NCBI RefSeq assembly: GCF_014212135.1
Contig: NZ_JACJVQ010000005.1
Location: forward strand, 606,892-670,891
Direction: 5' to 3'
Source: Cohnella thailandensis
Lineage (GTDB): Bacteria; Bacillota; Bacilli; Paenibacillales; Paenibacillaceae
DNA: 64,000 nucleotides
Notes under the pieces: model-generated
Database searches by the model: none
What the model saw: only the letters and a program-made list of their open reading frames with translations
Told to the model about the DNA's origin: nothing
Made by a program: the position numbers and the translations under genes
Shown here: positions 44,425-54,101 of the stretch, in pieces
How the letters are laid out: the number at the start of each line of letters is the position of its first letter
Position numbering within the stretch: position 1 is the first letter of the stretch

Positions 44425-44673
<249 letters not shown>

Positions 44674-44718
44674 GCGGATCGCAAGTGGCTCCCAGAGGAA
44701 GCTTGCAGAAGCGTAGCG

Positions 44719-44757
44719 AACCTCCCTTAGGCCTTCAAAGCCTCGGGGAGGTTTTTT
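44719..44757 (+). terminator. Rho-independent terminator after the ferredoxin gene
   Basis: AACCTCCC (44719-44726) pairs with GGGAGGTT, with an inner AGGC/GCCT stem, followed by TTTTTT. Confidence 0.85.
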
Positions 44758-44852
44758 GTTGCGTCCGAGCAGCCGACAATTTTCCGCAATTCTCTATGTT
44801 CTTACGCTATAATAGGAACGGATTGCCAAGATCTCATAGGGTGGGAAAATCA

Positions 44853-46706
44853 TTGAGAGAAAAAATCAAACGAATCGCGATCGTCCTCAATATCGTCTTT
44901 CTGTTCGCCGTATTCGTCGTTTACCAGCTAAGGGCATTGCAGACGATAGATAACGTAATTTTCGACAGCGAAATGAAACGGACGGCGGATCACCGGGCGA
45001 ACGACATCGTCGTCGTCGCCATCGACGACGAATCGCTGCAGGAGCTGGGCCGGTTCCCTTGGGATCGCGCGGTATACGCTCCTTTTCTCGATATGGTGAA
45101 CCAGCCGGGCTACGAGCCGAAGGCGATCGGCTTCGATATCGTCTTCAACGAGGAATCCGACCCGGACAGCGACGCGGCCTTCGCCGAAGCGCTGGCGGCC
45201 TACGATAACGTGATCCTGCCGGTCGTCGGAGTAACGGAAGGCGACTTCAACAGCGTCATGACCTTGCATCCGGACGAATACCCCCAAGCGGTAGCCATCC
45301 AAGGGCCGATCCCCGCGTTCGCCGAGAACGCCCGTCTGGCCAATATCAACCGGGTCGTCAGCACGGATAGCATCATTCGCCAGACGTGGCTCAAGATCGC
45401 CTCGGAAGACGGGCAGGTTATTCCCTCTCTGGGCTATATGGCCGCGCAGATGGCAGGAGCGGACTTGTCGAAGTATGACGCCTTGACCGATCCGGGCAAG
45501 CGCTTCGACGATAAAGCGGTCGCCAAAAATACGATCACGATCGACTATCAGATCGTTCCCGAAGACCTCACCACGGTGCCGTTCAGCCGGGTGCTGAACG
45601 GGGACATCGATCCGTCCTTGTTCAAGGACTCTATCGTGCTCGTCGGGTTCACGGCCGTGGGACTCTCCGACGATAGCGGGCAGGATACCGGGGCAACGCC
45701 GATCAGCAAGCATATGAGCTTGGTTTACGTACATGCCAACATCATCAACCAGCTTCTGAACGGCACGGAAGTGTCCTACGTTCCGGATTGGGCGACGCTG
45801 ATCCTTACGCTGCTGCTCTTCGGCTCGTTCATTCTCGTTCCGTGGCGCTTAAAGAACGTTTACTCGATCGTCCTCTTCCTGATCGCGCTCGCCGGCGTTC
45901 TCTGCGGTCAACGGCTTCTGTACGAGTCGGAGCAGATCCACGCGAACGTCGTCTATGCCGTTCTGGCGATGACGCTCGCCTATCTCTTGAACGTCTCTCT
46001 CAAGTCGTACCTCGAGAGCTCGCAGAAGAGCTTCGTCACCCGGCAGTTCGGCCGCTATATCTCTCCCGACCTCGTCAAGGAGATCGTCTCCAAGGATATG
46101 GATATCGAGCTCGGAGGCAATTCGAAGAACATCACGGTGCTGTTCCTCGATATCCGCGGCTTCACTCCGCTGTCCGAGAAGTTGACTCCACCGGAGCTGG
46201 TCGACACCTTGAACACGATGTTCAACATGATCACGCAGACGACGCTGAACAACCGGGGAACGATCGACAAGTTCATCGGCGACGCCGCGATGATCCTGTT
46301 CAACGCTCCGCTCGACGTGGAGGAGCATGAGCGTCTGGCGGTGAAGACCGCTTACGAGATCCAGCAGGGAATGAACGTGATCCGGGCGCAGATCGAAGAG
46401 AAATACGGCTGCGAGGTCAACGTGGGGATCGGGATCAACACCGGCAATGTCGTCGTGGGCAATATCGGTTCTTATCTGCGCGTGGACTATACCGCGATAG
46501 GGGACAACGTCAACATCGCGGCCCGGATCGAGTCCTCGACGAAGCCGGGGCAAATCATGGTATCGGAAGCCGTGTACGAGAAGACGAAGGAGCATTTCGA
46601 CTACGAGGACGCGGGAGAGAAGATGTTCAAGGGCAAGTCGTTGCCGATTCGGATCTATGAAGTCAAAGGCTTGGCAGAGGGAACGAGACTCAGGGCATCC
46701 TCTTAA
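44853..46706 (+). CDS. CHASE2-domain class III adenylate/guanylate cyclase
   Basis: 617 aa from TTG 44853, with AGGGTGG 9 nt upstream; the open frame runs back to 44685 across the ferredoxin terminator, which is unlikely to be coding. Order: one membrane helix (~8-25), an extracellular CHASE2 sensor (~30-300, with VVVAIDDESLQELGRFPWDR), three helices (~312-385) and a cytoplasmic cyclase domain. Metal Asp ~433 (VLFLDIRGFTP) and Asp ~477 (IGDAAMILF) are present. Lys ~473 and the AIGDNVNIAARIE motif support adenylyl activity. Class III cyclases are uncommon in Bacillus but occur in Paenibacillaceae. The signal is unknown. Confidence 0.9.
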   Translation: MREKIKRIAIVLNIVFLFAVFVVYQLRALQTIDNVIFDSEMKRTADHRANDIVVVAIDDESLQELGRFPWDRAVYAPFLDMVNQPGYEPKAIGFDIVFNEESDPDSDAAFAEALAAYDNVILPVVGVTEGDFNSVMTLHPDEYPQAVAIQGPIPAFAENARLANINRVVSTDSIIRQTWLKIASEDGQVIPSLGYMAAQMAGADLSKYDALTDPGKRFDDKAVAKNTITIDYQIVPEDLTTVPFSRVLNGDIDPSLFKDSIVLVGFTAVGLSDDSGQDTGATPISKHMSLVYVHANIINQLLNGTEVSYVPDWATLILTLLLFGSFILVPWRLKNVYSIVLFLIALAGVLCGQRLLYESEQIHANVVYAVLAMTLAYLLNVSLKSYLESSQKSFVTRQFGRYISPDLVKEIVSKDMDIELGGNSKNITVLFLDIRGFTPLSEKLTPPELVDTLNTMFNMITQTTLNNRGTIDKFIGDAAMILFNAPLDVEEHERLAVKTAYEIQQGMNVIRAQIEEKYGCEVNVGIGINTGNVVVGNIGSYLRVDYTAIGDNVNIAARIESSTKPGQIMVSEAVYEKTKEHFDYEDAGEKMFKGKSLPIRIYEVKGLAEGTRLRASS

Positions 46707-46808
46707 AGGCCTATATTCGAATAGGTAGATCTCCGCTATAATTTCCGGCGCTTCGGACCGATATAGGTGTCAGGAGCACATCGTGCAAAAGCCGGAAGGA
46801 GCAGAGGC

Positions 46809-48302
46809 GTGAGTCAGGATGATCGGCTGGAGAAGCTAATCGACGAGTTCTACGAGCGGAGTCCGGAGCTGGGCGATTCTCTGCCCATGAAGGATTATCT
46901 GCTTAAACACGAGAATAATCAGATGGCGTGGTATTTGCTCGGGAAGCAATACGCGGCCAAGGGAGAAGAAGGCAAGGCGAATTACTGCTACGCGCAGGCG
47001 GGCTCGGTGTACGAGGCGTTCGAATCGAAAGCGAATCCTCTGCTGAACCTTCCGACGCCGGCACCTCCTAAGAGGAAGAAACGGATTCGCGGTCTTGTCG
47101 TCGCGGCGGCGCTGCTGCTGCTGACCGGGCTGGGAAGCGTGCTGGCCGGCGGAGACGCGCTGGCCCCTGCGGATAAGCCCGTTCCCTCTCCAAGCGCGGG
47201 AGCGGCGTCCGAAACGGCGCCGCAGGGAACGACGAAGGGCAAACCGGCAACGTCCAAGCCTCCTTCCGGAGGGGCAGGAAGCCAGACGGACGAAGGGCTG
47301 GCCTACGTGGCCGGGGCGGCGGACCCGCAGTTGGACGGCCCGCCTACGCTCGGGAGTCTGCTGTTGAAGACGGAAGCGCCGTCCTCCTCCTTGCTTGTCC
47401 AATCGCCGCTTCTGGCGGGCAAGTGGACGGATTGGCAGAAGAGCGGGCTGCCGCTCGCCGAGGTGCAGACCGCCTCCTCGAAGGGGGAAGCGGCGGTGAA
47501 CTGGTTCGATTCGGGCTGGTGTCCCTGCCAGCCGGGCCAAGGGCAGGATAACGCGGACGCGAGGCAAGCGATCGCGGAATGGAAGCCGCTTCAGGAAGGC
47601 AAGCTTGTGCTCCGGTCGGCCATCAATCAATATAAGGCCCGCACGGGGAATTGGCCGAAGTCGGCGGAGCAGTTGGCGGCCGCTTATCCGAACAACTCCA
47701 TGTCGGGCTGGAACGAGGAGATGACCGCCTGGTTCGAGGAGCTGAACGAGGAGCTGACCAAGGTCGACGGGAAGCTGCCTTCGGCCGCGGGCTGGCCGGA
47801 ATCGAGCGGCCCCGAAGCGGGGAGCGGCAAGCCGGCCGGGAAGCTGGCGGCTCTGTCGGACCGTCCTCTCGAGATCATCGTGGACAAGGCCAATCACCGC
47901 CTTGCCGTCGTGAGCGGCAACGTGCTGCTGCGCAATTACGAGATCGGGCTCGGCGCCGGGAGAACGCCGGAAGGGCAGTTCGTCATTACGGAGAAGGTGC
48001 GCGATCCGAACGGAAGCTCTACCGGCCCCTTCGGAAGCCGCGGGATGACGTTGTCGGATACGCTGTATGCCATTCACGGCACGGACGAGCCGGACAGCAT
48101 CGGGAAGGATGAATCCAAGGGGTGCATCCGGATGAACAAGGAAGATCTGGAGGAGCTGTACGATCTGGTCTCGCTGGGGACGAAAGTGACGATCATAGCA
48201 AAGGGTTTGCCTCGGGAGCTGCGGGTGCCGACGGAGAGATTCCATCTGGAGCCGGCGCAGAACGAGACAAACCCCGATAAGAAGTACGAGTGGCTTGGTT
48301 GA
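46809..48302 (+). CDS. L,D-transpeptidase (YkuD domain) with membrane anchor
   Basis: 497 aa from GTG 46809, with AAGGAG 7 nt upstream. A ~90-residue cytoplasmic N-terminus with a TPR-like helix pair (MAWYLLGKQYAAKGEEGKANYCYAQAG) is followed by one membrane helix (~95-113) and a long Pro/Ser/Gly/Ala-rich linker. A middle region contains SGWCPCQPGQG, and the YkuD catalytic domain is C-terminal (~370-475). His423 (AIHGTDEP) and Cys439 (SKGCIRM) form the active site. YkuD enzymes make 3-3 peptidoglycan cross-links, often in spores. The cytoplasmic TPR-like part is unusual for the family. Confidence 0.88.
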   Translation: MSQDDRLEKLIDEFYERSPELGDSLPMKDYLLKHENNQMAWYLLGKQYAAKGEEGKANYCYAQAGSVYEAFESKANPLLNLPTPAPPKRKKRIRGLVVAAALLLLTGLGSVLAGGDALAPADKPVPSPSAGAASETAPQGTTKGKPATSKPPSGGAGSQTDEGLAYVAGAADPQLDGPPTLGSLLLKTEAPSSSLLVQSPLLAGKWTDWQKSGLPLAEVQTASSKGEAAVNWFDSGWCPCQPGQGQDNADARQAIAEWKPLQEGKLVLRSAINQYKARTGNWPKSAEQLAAAYPNNSMSGWNEEMTAWFEELNEELTKVDGKLPSAAGWPESSGPEAGSGKPAGKLAALSDRPLEIIVDKANHRLAVVSGNVLLRNYEIGLGAGRTPEGQFVITEKVRDPNGSSTGPFGSRGMTLSDTLYAIHGTDEPDSIGKDESKGCIRMNKEDLEELYDLVSLGTKVTIIAKGLPRELRVPTERFHLEPAQNETNPDKKYEWLG

Positions 48303-48333
48303 GCCGCTTCCTCGCGGCCTCACTCCGTAAGGA

Positions 48334-48477
48334 TTAAATATCCACGATCAACAGGACCGCCACGGCGACGAACACGACGGCGACGGCGGCGCCTATCCAT
48401 ATCAAAGCCCGCTTGTTCCCTTCTTCTTGTGGTTTCTTTTGTTGAAGGACGGGCGGCTTTTTTTTGGCGTGGCTCAC
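48334..48477 (-). CDS. Small single-helix membrane protein (47 aa)
   Basis: A 47-residue ORF on the minus strand from GTG 48477, with GGAAAGG upstream. The N-terminal half is basic (Lys/Gln-rich: AKKKPPVLQQKKPQEEGNKR) and the C-terminal half is one hydrophobic helix (ALIWIGAAVAVVFVAVAVLLIVDI). This is a plausible tail-anchored mini membrane protein. A longer ORF to 48723 overlaps the start of pyrD antisense and is less likely. Function unknown. Confidence 0.5.
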   Translation of the reverse strand: MSHAKKKPPVLQQKKPQEEGNKRALIWIGAAVAVVFVAVAVLLIVDI

Positions 48478-48691
48478 GGCTATCAACCTTTCCGAATGAT
48501 ATAGAAGATGGCTTGCTCTCATTGTAAACGGTTGCCGGTCAAAAAGCCAGACGTCTGGCGGACCGGAATGGTTGTTGCTCCCTTTTCTTTTCGGGAAGAA
48601 AAGGCTAAACTGATACCCGAAAGGTTTTTGCGGAAGAACGCGCAGGACGCTTTGGCGACGTGCCGTGACGGAAAGGATGTTCGACGTTCTC

Positions 48692-49786
48692 ATGTACAAA
48701 TTGGTTAAACCCTTGTTCTTCAAAATGGATGCCGAGTCGGCTCACCATCTCGTCGTGGACGGCCTTGGATCGGCGGCCCGGATTCCGGGAGTTCCTTCCC
48801 TATTATCGGCCGTGTGGGGAGTCCGCGAACGGGAGGAGCTGGCCGTCGACCTGTTCGGCTTGAGCTTCTCGCATCCGGTCGGACTTGCCGCCGGTTTGGA
48901 CAAGAATGCGAAGGCCGTAGACGGCTTCTCGCGAATCGGACTCTCCTTCATGGAGGTAGGAACGGTTACGCCGAAGGGGCAGCCGGGCAACGAGCTGCCC
49001 CGCTTGTTCCGCCTTCCGCCCGACGAGGCTCTGGTCAATAGGATGGGCTTCAACAACGACGGCGCGGAAGCGATGGCGGCCAGGCTCGCCAAGACGAAGC
49101 GTAGACGTATTCCGATCGCGGTGAACATCGGCAAGAACAAGGTCACGCCGAACGAGAACGCCGCGGACGATTACCGGGAATGCGTGAAGCTGCTCTATCC
49201 GCACGGGGATTTCTTCGTGGTTAACATCAGCTCCCCGAACACGCCGGACCTGCGCAAGCTTCAGCACGGAGACGAGCTTCGCCTGCTGCTTGACGCGGTC
49301 CAAGACGAGATGCGGATTCAGGCCGCCGCCCGAGGCGGCAAGCCGAAGCCGATCCTGGTCAAGATCGCCCCGGACAACGACGAGACGCAGCTCGCCTACA
49401 TGGCGGAGGCGATTCGGGCGAGCGGAATGTCCGGCATTATCGCCACGAATACGACGATCGGACGCGACGGCCTTACGCATCCGAACGCCAAGGAGACCGG
49501 CGGCCTGAGCGGACGTCCGCTTACCGGGCGTTCGACCGAGATCATTCGCTCGCTGTACGCTTTGACGGACGGGAAGCTGCCTATTATCGGCTCCGGAGGA
49601 ATCTTCACCGCTCAGGATGCTTATGATAAAATCCGAGCGGGAGCGAGCCTCGTCGAAGTCTACACGTCGATGATCTACAAGGGGCCGGGCGTGATCAAGG
49701 AGATCGCGACGGGACTGCGCGAGCTGATGAGGAAGGACGGCTACGATCGCATCGTTCAGGCGGTCGGAGCCGATCATCGCAAGTAG
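48692..49786 (+). CDS. pyrD: Dihydroorotate dehydrogenase (quinone), class 2
   Basis: About 364 aa. Class 2 PyrD oxidises dihydroorotate to orotate at the membrane, passing electrons to quinone, in pyrimidine synthesis. The N-terminal amphipathic helix region (MYKLVKPLFFKMDAESAHHLV) and motifs AAGLDKNAKAVDGFSRIGLSFMEVGTVTPKGQPGN, NRMGFNN, VNISSPNTPDLR, KIAPDN and IGSGGIFTAQDA define it. The start is uncertain among GTG 48665, ATG 48677 and ATG 48692; the last matches family starts. It stands outside any pyr operon. Confidence 0.93.
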   Translation: MYKLVKPLFFKMDAESAHHLVVDGLGSAARIPGVPSLLSAVWGVREREELAVDLFGLSFSHPVGLAAGLDKNAKAVDGFSRIGLSFMEVGTVTPKGQPGNELPRLFRLPPDEALVNRMGFNNDGAEAMAARLAKTKRRRIPIAVNIGKNKVTPNENAADDYRECVKLLYPHGDFFVVNISSPNTPDLRKLQHGDELRLLLDAVQDEMRIQAAARGGKPKPILVKIAPDNDETQLAYMAEAIRASGMSGIIATNTTIGRDGLTHPNAKETGGLSGRPLTGRSTEIIRSLYALTDGKLPIIGSGGIFTAQDAYDKIRAGASLVEVYTSMIYKGPGVIKEIATGLRELMRKDGYDRIVQAVGADHRK

Positions 49787-49870
49787 GCCAAGAGAACGAA
49801 GCAAGCGATCCAGGCCCCGCGAGCGGGCTTGGAAGGCGGGAAGGTTGCGGAGCGGAAAGGAGCAATCGGC

Positions 49871-50674
49871 ATGGACGGCAGGGATTGGAACAAATTTTTG
49901 CTACCTTACCAGCAGGCGGTAGAGGAGCTTAAGATTAAATACAAGGGTCTCCGAACCGAGCTCAAGGCTCGTGACGAATACGCTCCGATCGAATTCGTGA
50001 CCGGAAGAGTCAAGAAGATCTCGAGCATTCTGGAGAAAGCCAAACGGCTGAACGTGCCGCTCGACCAGATCGAGACGGGAATCGAGGATATCGCGGGAAT
50101 CCGGATCATGTGCCAATTCGTCGAGGATATCCATCGGGTCGCCGATCTGGTGCGCATGCGCAAGGACATGAAGGTCGTCTACGAGAAGGATTACATTACC
50201 CACTACAAGGAAAGCGGCTATCGCAGCTATCATATCATCGTCGAATATCCGATTCAGACCTCGATCGGTTCGATGCCGGTTCTCGCCGAGATTCAGATAA
50301 GGACTCTCGCGATGAACTTCTGGGCTACGATCGAGCACTCTCTTAATTATAAATACAAAGAGAAGCTTCCCGAGGACGTGAAGGAACGCCTGTTCAAGGC
50401 GGCCGAGGCAGCGTCTAAGCTCGACGAGGAGATGTCCAAGATCCGCCAGGAGATCGTGGACGCCCAGCAGGATTTCGAGGGCAAGAGCGGCATCGTCCGC
50501 AAGGTGCTCAACGACATTCAAGGGCTGTATTTCTTCCGCCGGGTCCGCGAGGCGGCGCAATTCCAGCTTCGCTTCAACGAGCTGTGGGAGCAGGAGGACA
50601 TGTGGGGGCTGGCCGAGCTGTCCGGAGAGGTTCAGGAAGCCCTTCAGCGCGCGAGGAAGGGCACCTCCGAATAG
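49871..50674 (+). CDS. Small alarmone synthetase (RelA/SpoT-type, YjbM/RelQ-like)
   Basis: 267 aa from ATG 49871 (AAAGGAG 8 nt upstream). It is a stand-alone (p)ppGpp synthetase domain without the hydrolase, TGS or ACT domains of Rel. Key motifs: IEDIAGIRIMCQFVEDI (substrate/metal region), YKESGYRSYHIIVEYP, LAEIQIRTLAMNFWATIEHSLNYK (G-loop and catalytic Glu in EIQIRT). The length is slightly greater than RelQ (~210) because of a helical C-terminus. It should make ppGpp/pppGpp from GTP/GDP and ATP in stress. The gene follows pyrD by 84 nt. Confidence 0.9.
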   Translation: MDGRDWNKFLLPYQQAVEELKIKYKGLRTELKARDEYAPIEFVTGRVKKISSILEKAKRLNVPLDQIETGIEDIAGIRIMCQFVEDIHRVADLVRMRKDMKVVYEKDYITHYKESGYRSYHIIVEYPIQTSIGSMPVLAEIQIRTLAMNFWATIEHSLNYKYKEKLPEDVKERLFKAAEAASKLDEEMSKIRQEIVDAQQDFEGKSGIVRKVLNDIQGLYFFRRVREAAQFQLRFNELWEQEDMWGLAELSGEVQEALQRARKGTSE

Positions 50675-50728
50675 CGGCAATAGGGATGATGCCGCGAGCG
50701 AGGCGAGAATCGACGTTCAGAAAGAAGG

Positions 50729-50762
50729 AGCAACCGGAGCCGATAGGGCTTCGGTTGCTTCT
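50729..50762 (+). terminator. Probable terminator upstream of the first RsmF gene
   Basis: AGCAACCGGAGC (50729-50740) pairs with GCTTCGGTTGCT (50748-50759) with one wobble or mismatch, followed by a short pyrimidine tract. Confidence 0.55.
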
Positions 50763-50819
50763 GTGTTAGAATGTAAGGCAGACCATCAGGCAGCGCCTGC
50801 GAGGAGGCAAACGGAGCGA

Positions 50820-52427
50820 ATGCGGCTTCCGGAGAAATTCGAGAACACGATGAGATCGCTGCTGGGAGAAGAATCGGCCGCTTTCTTCGCGACGTATTCC
50901 CAGCCCCGGACGTCGGGACTTCGCTTGAACGGGTTGAAGATCGGATTGGAGGAATACGAAGCCCGGTTCCGTCCGTCCGGGGAAGGGGCGTTCGGCGGCC
51001 TAGAGCGGCTGCAAAGAATCCCTTGGGCGCAAGGCGGCGTCTATACGGACGAGCAGGATCGCCCGGGCAAGCACCTTCACTATTATTTGGGCTTGTACTA
51101 CGTCCAGGAGCCGAGCGCGATGCTTCCCGCCGAGCTCCTCGACGTACGGCCCGGACACCGGGTGTTGGACCTGTGCGCGGCTCCGGGAGGCAAGTCCACG
51201 CAGCTTGCCGCGAAGCTTCAAGGGCGGGGCTTGCTGGTGACGAACGACAATGCGGCGGAACGAACGAAGGCGCTCGCGAAGAACGTGGAGAGGGCGGGGA
51301 CGACGAACGCGCTCGTGACGAACGAGGAGCCGGCCGCGCTCGCCGCCGCGTTCGGCGGCTTCTTCGACCGGGTGCTGGTCGACGCCCCGTGCTCCGGCGA
51401 AGGAATGTTCCGCAAGGACGAGGACATGATCCGGGAGTGGGAGAAGCATTCGGTGGAGCGGTGCTCCCTGATGCAGAAGGACATTCTGCGGGAAGCCGCC
51501 AAGCTGGTCGCTCCGGGCGGCAAGCTGCTCTATTCCACCTGCACGTTCTCGCCGGCGGAGAACGAGGCCTCCATCGCGCGCTTCCTGAGCGAGAATCCGG
51601 AGTTTAAGGTCGTGCCGGTCCAAGCCCCGGCCGAATGGGGACTGGCTCCCGGCCGGCCCGATTGGCTGGCCGTGGAGGAGAGATTCGGATTGGACGAGGA
51701 GCGGATCGCTTCGCTGGCGGGAACCGTCCGCGTCTGGCCGCATCGGGCCCGCGGGGAAGGGCATTACGCGGCGCTGCTCGTTCGGCGTTCCGAGGGAGAG
51801 GCGGCGGAGCCGGCTGCGGTACGCAAGGCCGGCGAAGAGTGGGAGTTTCCGCTGCTGATCGGACAGCCAGGGGCGGGCAAGAAGCCGCTCAAGTCGTCTC
51901 CTGGCGGCAAAAGGACGCCGGGCCGCGGCGAGCCGCCTCGCGGCAAAACGCCTTCGAAGAGCGCATCCGCGGCCGACGAGGATCCGCGGGAGAAGCTCCT
52001 CGCCTTCGCGCGGGAGACCCTGCCCGGCTGGCGTCCGGAAGGGATGCTCCGAGCGCGCGGCGAACAGCTGTACCTTCAGCCGGACGCGCTGCCGGAGCTG
52101 GGACGATTGAATTGGGTGCGCCCCGGCCTCCTGCTCGGCTCCGCGACCAAGCACCGGTTCGAGCCTTCCCAAGCGCTCGCCATGGGGCTGCGAATGGAGG
52201 AGGCTTCCCGTTCCCTGCGGCTTCGGAGCGGCGAGGACGAGGCGCTTAAGTACATGAAGGGCGAGACGCTCCAGCCGGAGCCGGATCGAATCGTGGGACC
52301 GGACGGCGAGCCCGCGGCGGGCCGAGGCTGGACTCTCGTGTGCATCGACGGGTTCCCGGCCGGCTGGGGCCGTTGGGACGGGACGATCTTGAAGAACGAG
52401 CTGCTCCCCGGGTGGAGATGGATATGA
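50820..52427 (+). CDS. rRNA (cytosine-C5)-methyltransferase, RsmF family (copy 1)
   Basis: 535 aa from ATG 50820. The NOL1/NOP2/Sun methyltransferase core shows the SAM site VLDLCAAPGGKSTQLAAKL, motif IV DAPCSGEGMFRKD (releasing Cys) and motif VI LLYSTCTFSPAENE (nucleophilic Cys). An RsmF-type C-terminal half with a PUA-like domain follows, ending DGFPAGWGRWDG. A Lys/Pro/Gly-rich linker (~360-400) joins the halves. It methylates a cytosine in 16S rRNA by family analogy. A second member lies 2.4 kb away on the other strand (54788-56236). It precedes an RsuA-type pseudouridine synthase gene by 25 nt. Confidence 0.9.
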   Translation: MRLPEKFENTMRSLLGEESAAFFATYSQPRTSGLRLNGLKIGLEEYEARFRPSGEGAFGGLERLQRIPWAQGGVYTDEQDRPGKHLHYYLGLYYVQEPSAMLPAELLDVRPGHRVLDLCAAPGGKSTQLAAKLQGRGLLVTNDNAAERTKALAKNVERAGTTNALVTNEEPAALAAAFGGFFDRVLVDAPCSGEGMFRKDEDMIREWEKHSVERCSLMQKDILREAAKLVAPGGKLLYSTCTFSPAENEASIARFLSENPEFKVVPVQAPAEWGLAPGRPDWLAVEERFGLDEERIASLAGTVRVWPHRARGEGHYAALLVRRSEGEAAEPAAVRKAGEEWEFPLLIGQPGAGKKPLKSSPGGKRTPGRGEPPRGKTPSKSASAADEDPREKLLAFARETLPGWRPEGMLRARGEQLYLQPDALPELGRLNWVRPGLLLGSATKHRFEPSQALAMGLRMEEASRSLRLRSGEDEALKYMKGETLQPEPDRIVGPDGEPAAGRGWTLVCIDGFPAGWGRWDGTILKNELLPGWRWI

Positions 52428-52452
52428 GGCTGGAAGGGAATCGGGTGACAGG

Positions 52453-53307
52453 ATGAAAAAAACGATCCGTTTGGATAAAATGCTAGGCAACCTAGGCTAC
52501 GGAACGAGAAGCGGCATTAAGGTTCTCGTCAAGCAGGGCGCGATCTCCGTTAACGGAGCCAGGGCGAAGGACCCCGGCATGCAGATCGATCCGGAGGCGG
52601 ACGAGGTGTACCTGGACGGGGAGAAGATCGTATACCGGGATACCGTGTACGTGCTTCTGAACAAGCCGGCAGGCTACGTATCGGCCACGGAGGACCGCCG
52701 GGACCGAACCGTGCTGGAGCTGCTCGACGAAGAGATGAACGTGTTCGCCCCGTTCCCCGTCGGCCGTTTGGACAAGGATACCGAGGGGCTGCTCCTTCTC
52801 ACGAACGACGGCAAGCTCTCGCATGAGCTTCTCTCTCCGCGCAAACACGTGCCGAAGACGTACCGGGCTCTGGTGGAAGGGGAAGTCGGCGAATCCGACG
52901 TTGCTCTTTTCCGCGAGGGGGTTACGCTGGACGACGGCTATCGAACGCTGCCCGCCGAGCTGAGCATTGTCGCGCTCGGAACGAACGGGGCGCTGCCGGA
53001 CCATCCCGACGTGCCGAAGGTCGCGGACCGAATGGGTAAAGTACCCGCGTTAAGGGGGCCGGAGCTTAAGGAAGCGATCGCGGCAGAGAGCCCGCTGAGC
53101 TGGATCGAGCTGACGATTCGAGAGGGGAAGTACCACCAAGTCAAGCGGATGTTCGAGGCCGTCGGCAAGAAGGTGCTCTACCTGCGCCGCGTGGCGATGG
53201 GACCGCTTCCCCTTGACGAAGGGTTAGCCGTCGGGGAATGGCGCGAATTGACGGAAGAAGAAGTGACCGCGCTGCGGGAATACCGGAAGGAGATCACCGA
53301 ATCATGA
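52453..53307 (+). CDS. 16S rRNA pseudouridine synthase, RsuA/RluB family
   Basis: 284 aa. An N-terminal S4 RNA-binding domain (IRLDKMLGNLGYGTRSGIKVLVKQGAISVNG) is followed by the synthase domain with catalytic Asp in PVGRLDKDTEGLLLLTNDG. GKYHQVKRMFEAVG near the C-terminus is a family mark. It turns a uridine in 16S rRNA into pseudouridine. Residues ~180-215 form a charged insertion. It follows RsmF copy 1 and overlaps the HAD gene (ATGA), so an operon of rRNA-modifying enzymes is likely. Confidence 0.92.
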   Translation: MKKTIRLDKMLGNLGYGTRSGIKVLVKQGAISVNGARAKDPGMQIDPEADEVYLDGEKIVYRDTVYVLLNKPAGYVSATEDRRDRTVLELLDEEMNVFAPFPVGRLDKDTEGLLLLTNDGKLSHELLSPRKHVPKTYRALVEGEVGESDVALFREGVTLDDGYRTLPAELSIVALGTNGALPDHPDVPKVADRMGKVPALRGPELKEAIAAESPLSWIELTIREGKYHQVKRMFEAVGKKVLYLRRVAMGPLPLDEGLAVGEWRELTEEEVTALREYRKEITES

Positions 53308-54095
53308 ACTATGGCATCATCGCGCTGGACGTAGACGGTACGCTGATCGACGATCATCACGAGTTAAGGCCCCGGGTTCGCTCGGCGGTAAGGGCCGCGG
53401 CGGAGAGAGGGGCGGAGATCGTGCTGTGCACGGGAAGAGGAACGACGAGCACGCTTCCCATGCTCGAGCAGCTGGGGCTATCGGGCACGGTCATCACCCA
53501 TAACGGCGCTTGCGTCGTGGACAGCATGACGAGACAGGTTCTGCATCAGTCCGTCATCCCGTCCGCCGCGGTAGAACGTTATCTCGATTATTGCCGCGAG
53601 CGCGGGTACCATTTTGACATGAATACGGCCTTCGAGCTGTACGTCGAGAGCTTGGACGAGACGATGGCGGCGGTGTACAAGCGGATCTTCGTCGATCCGA
53701 TTATCCGCGACGCGCGCGAGTCGGGAATGCCGGAAGGCACGCTCAAGATTTCGATTTTCGCATTGAAGGAACAACTGGACGAGCTGGAAAAGGACTGGGC
53801 GAAGTGGACTCACGAGCTGCAGACGGTGAGGAGCGGCGATTTCTTTATGGACGTCCAGCCCCTGACGGCTTCGAAGGGAACGGCGCTGGAGAGCCTCGCG
53901 AAGCTTCGCGGGGTGCCGCGGGAGCGGATTCTGGCCATCGGCAATTATTACAACGACATCGGAATGCTGACCTTCGCCGGTCACGGCGTGGCGGTCGCGA
54001 ACTCCCCGGACGCGGTGAAGGAAGCGGCGGACGAGGTGACGGTATCCAACAACGAGGACGGAGTCGCGGTCGTGCTGGAGAGGCTGCTCGGATAA
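53304..54095 (+). CDS. HAD-superfamily hydrolase, Cof type
   Basis: 263 aa from ATG 53304, overlapping the RsuA-type stop by ATGA. HAD motif I is ALDVDGTLIDD, motif II is LCTGRGTTS and the conserved Lys lies in ASKGTALESL. Motif IV reads IGNYYNDIGML, where the more common form is GDGxND; the first acidic residue is replaced by Asn and the second Asp is kept. The cap is the Cof/IIB type. Substrates are probably sugar phosphates or nucleotides; none can be named. A terminator follows directly. Confidence 0.88.
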   Translation: MNYGIIALDVDGTLIDDHHELRPRVRSAVRAAAERGAEIVLCTGRGTTSTLPMLEQLGLSGTVITHNGACVVDSMTRQVLHQSVIPSAAVERYLDYCRERGYHFDMNTAFELYVESLDETMAAVYKRIFVDPIIRDARESGMPEGTLKISIFALKEQLDELEKDWAKWTHELQTVRSGDFFMDVQPLTASKGTALESLAKLRGVPRERILAIGNYYNDIGMLTFAGHGVAVANSPDAVKEAADEVTVSNNEDGVAVVLERLLG

Positions 54096-54101
54096 AGGAG
54101 G

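Noticed and set aside
44685..44852. Upstream extension of the CHASE2 cyclase
   Set aside because: It runs through the ferredoxin terminator and the -10 element at 44808-44813.
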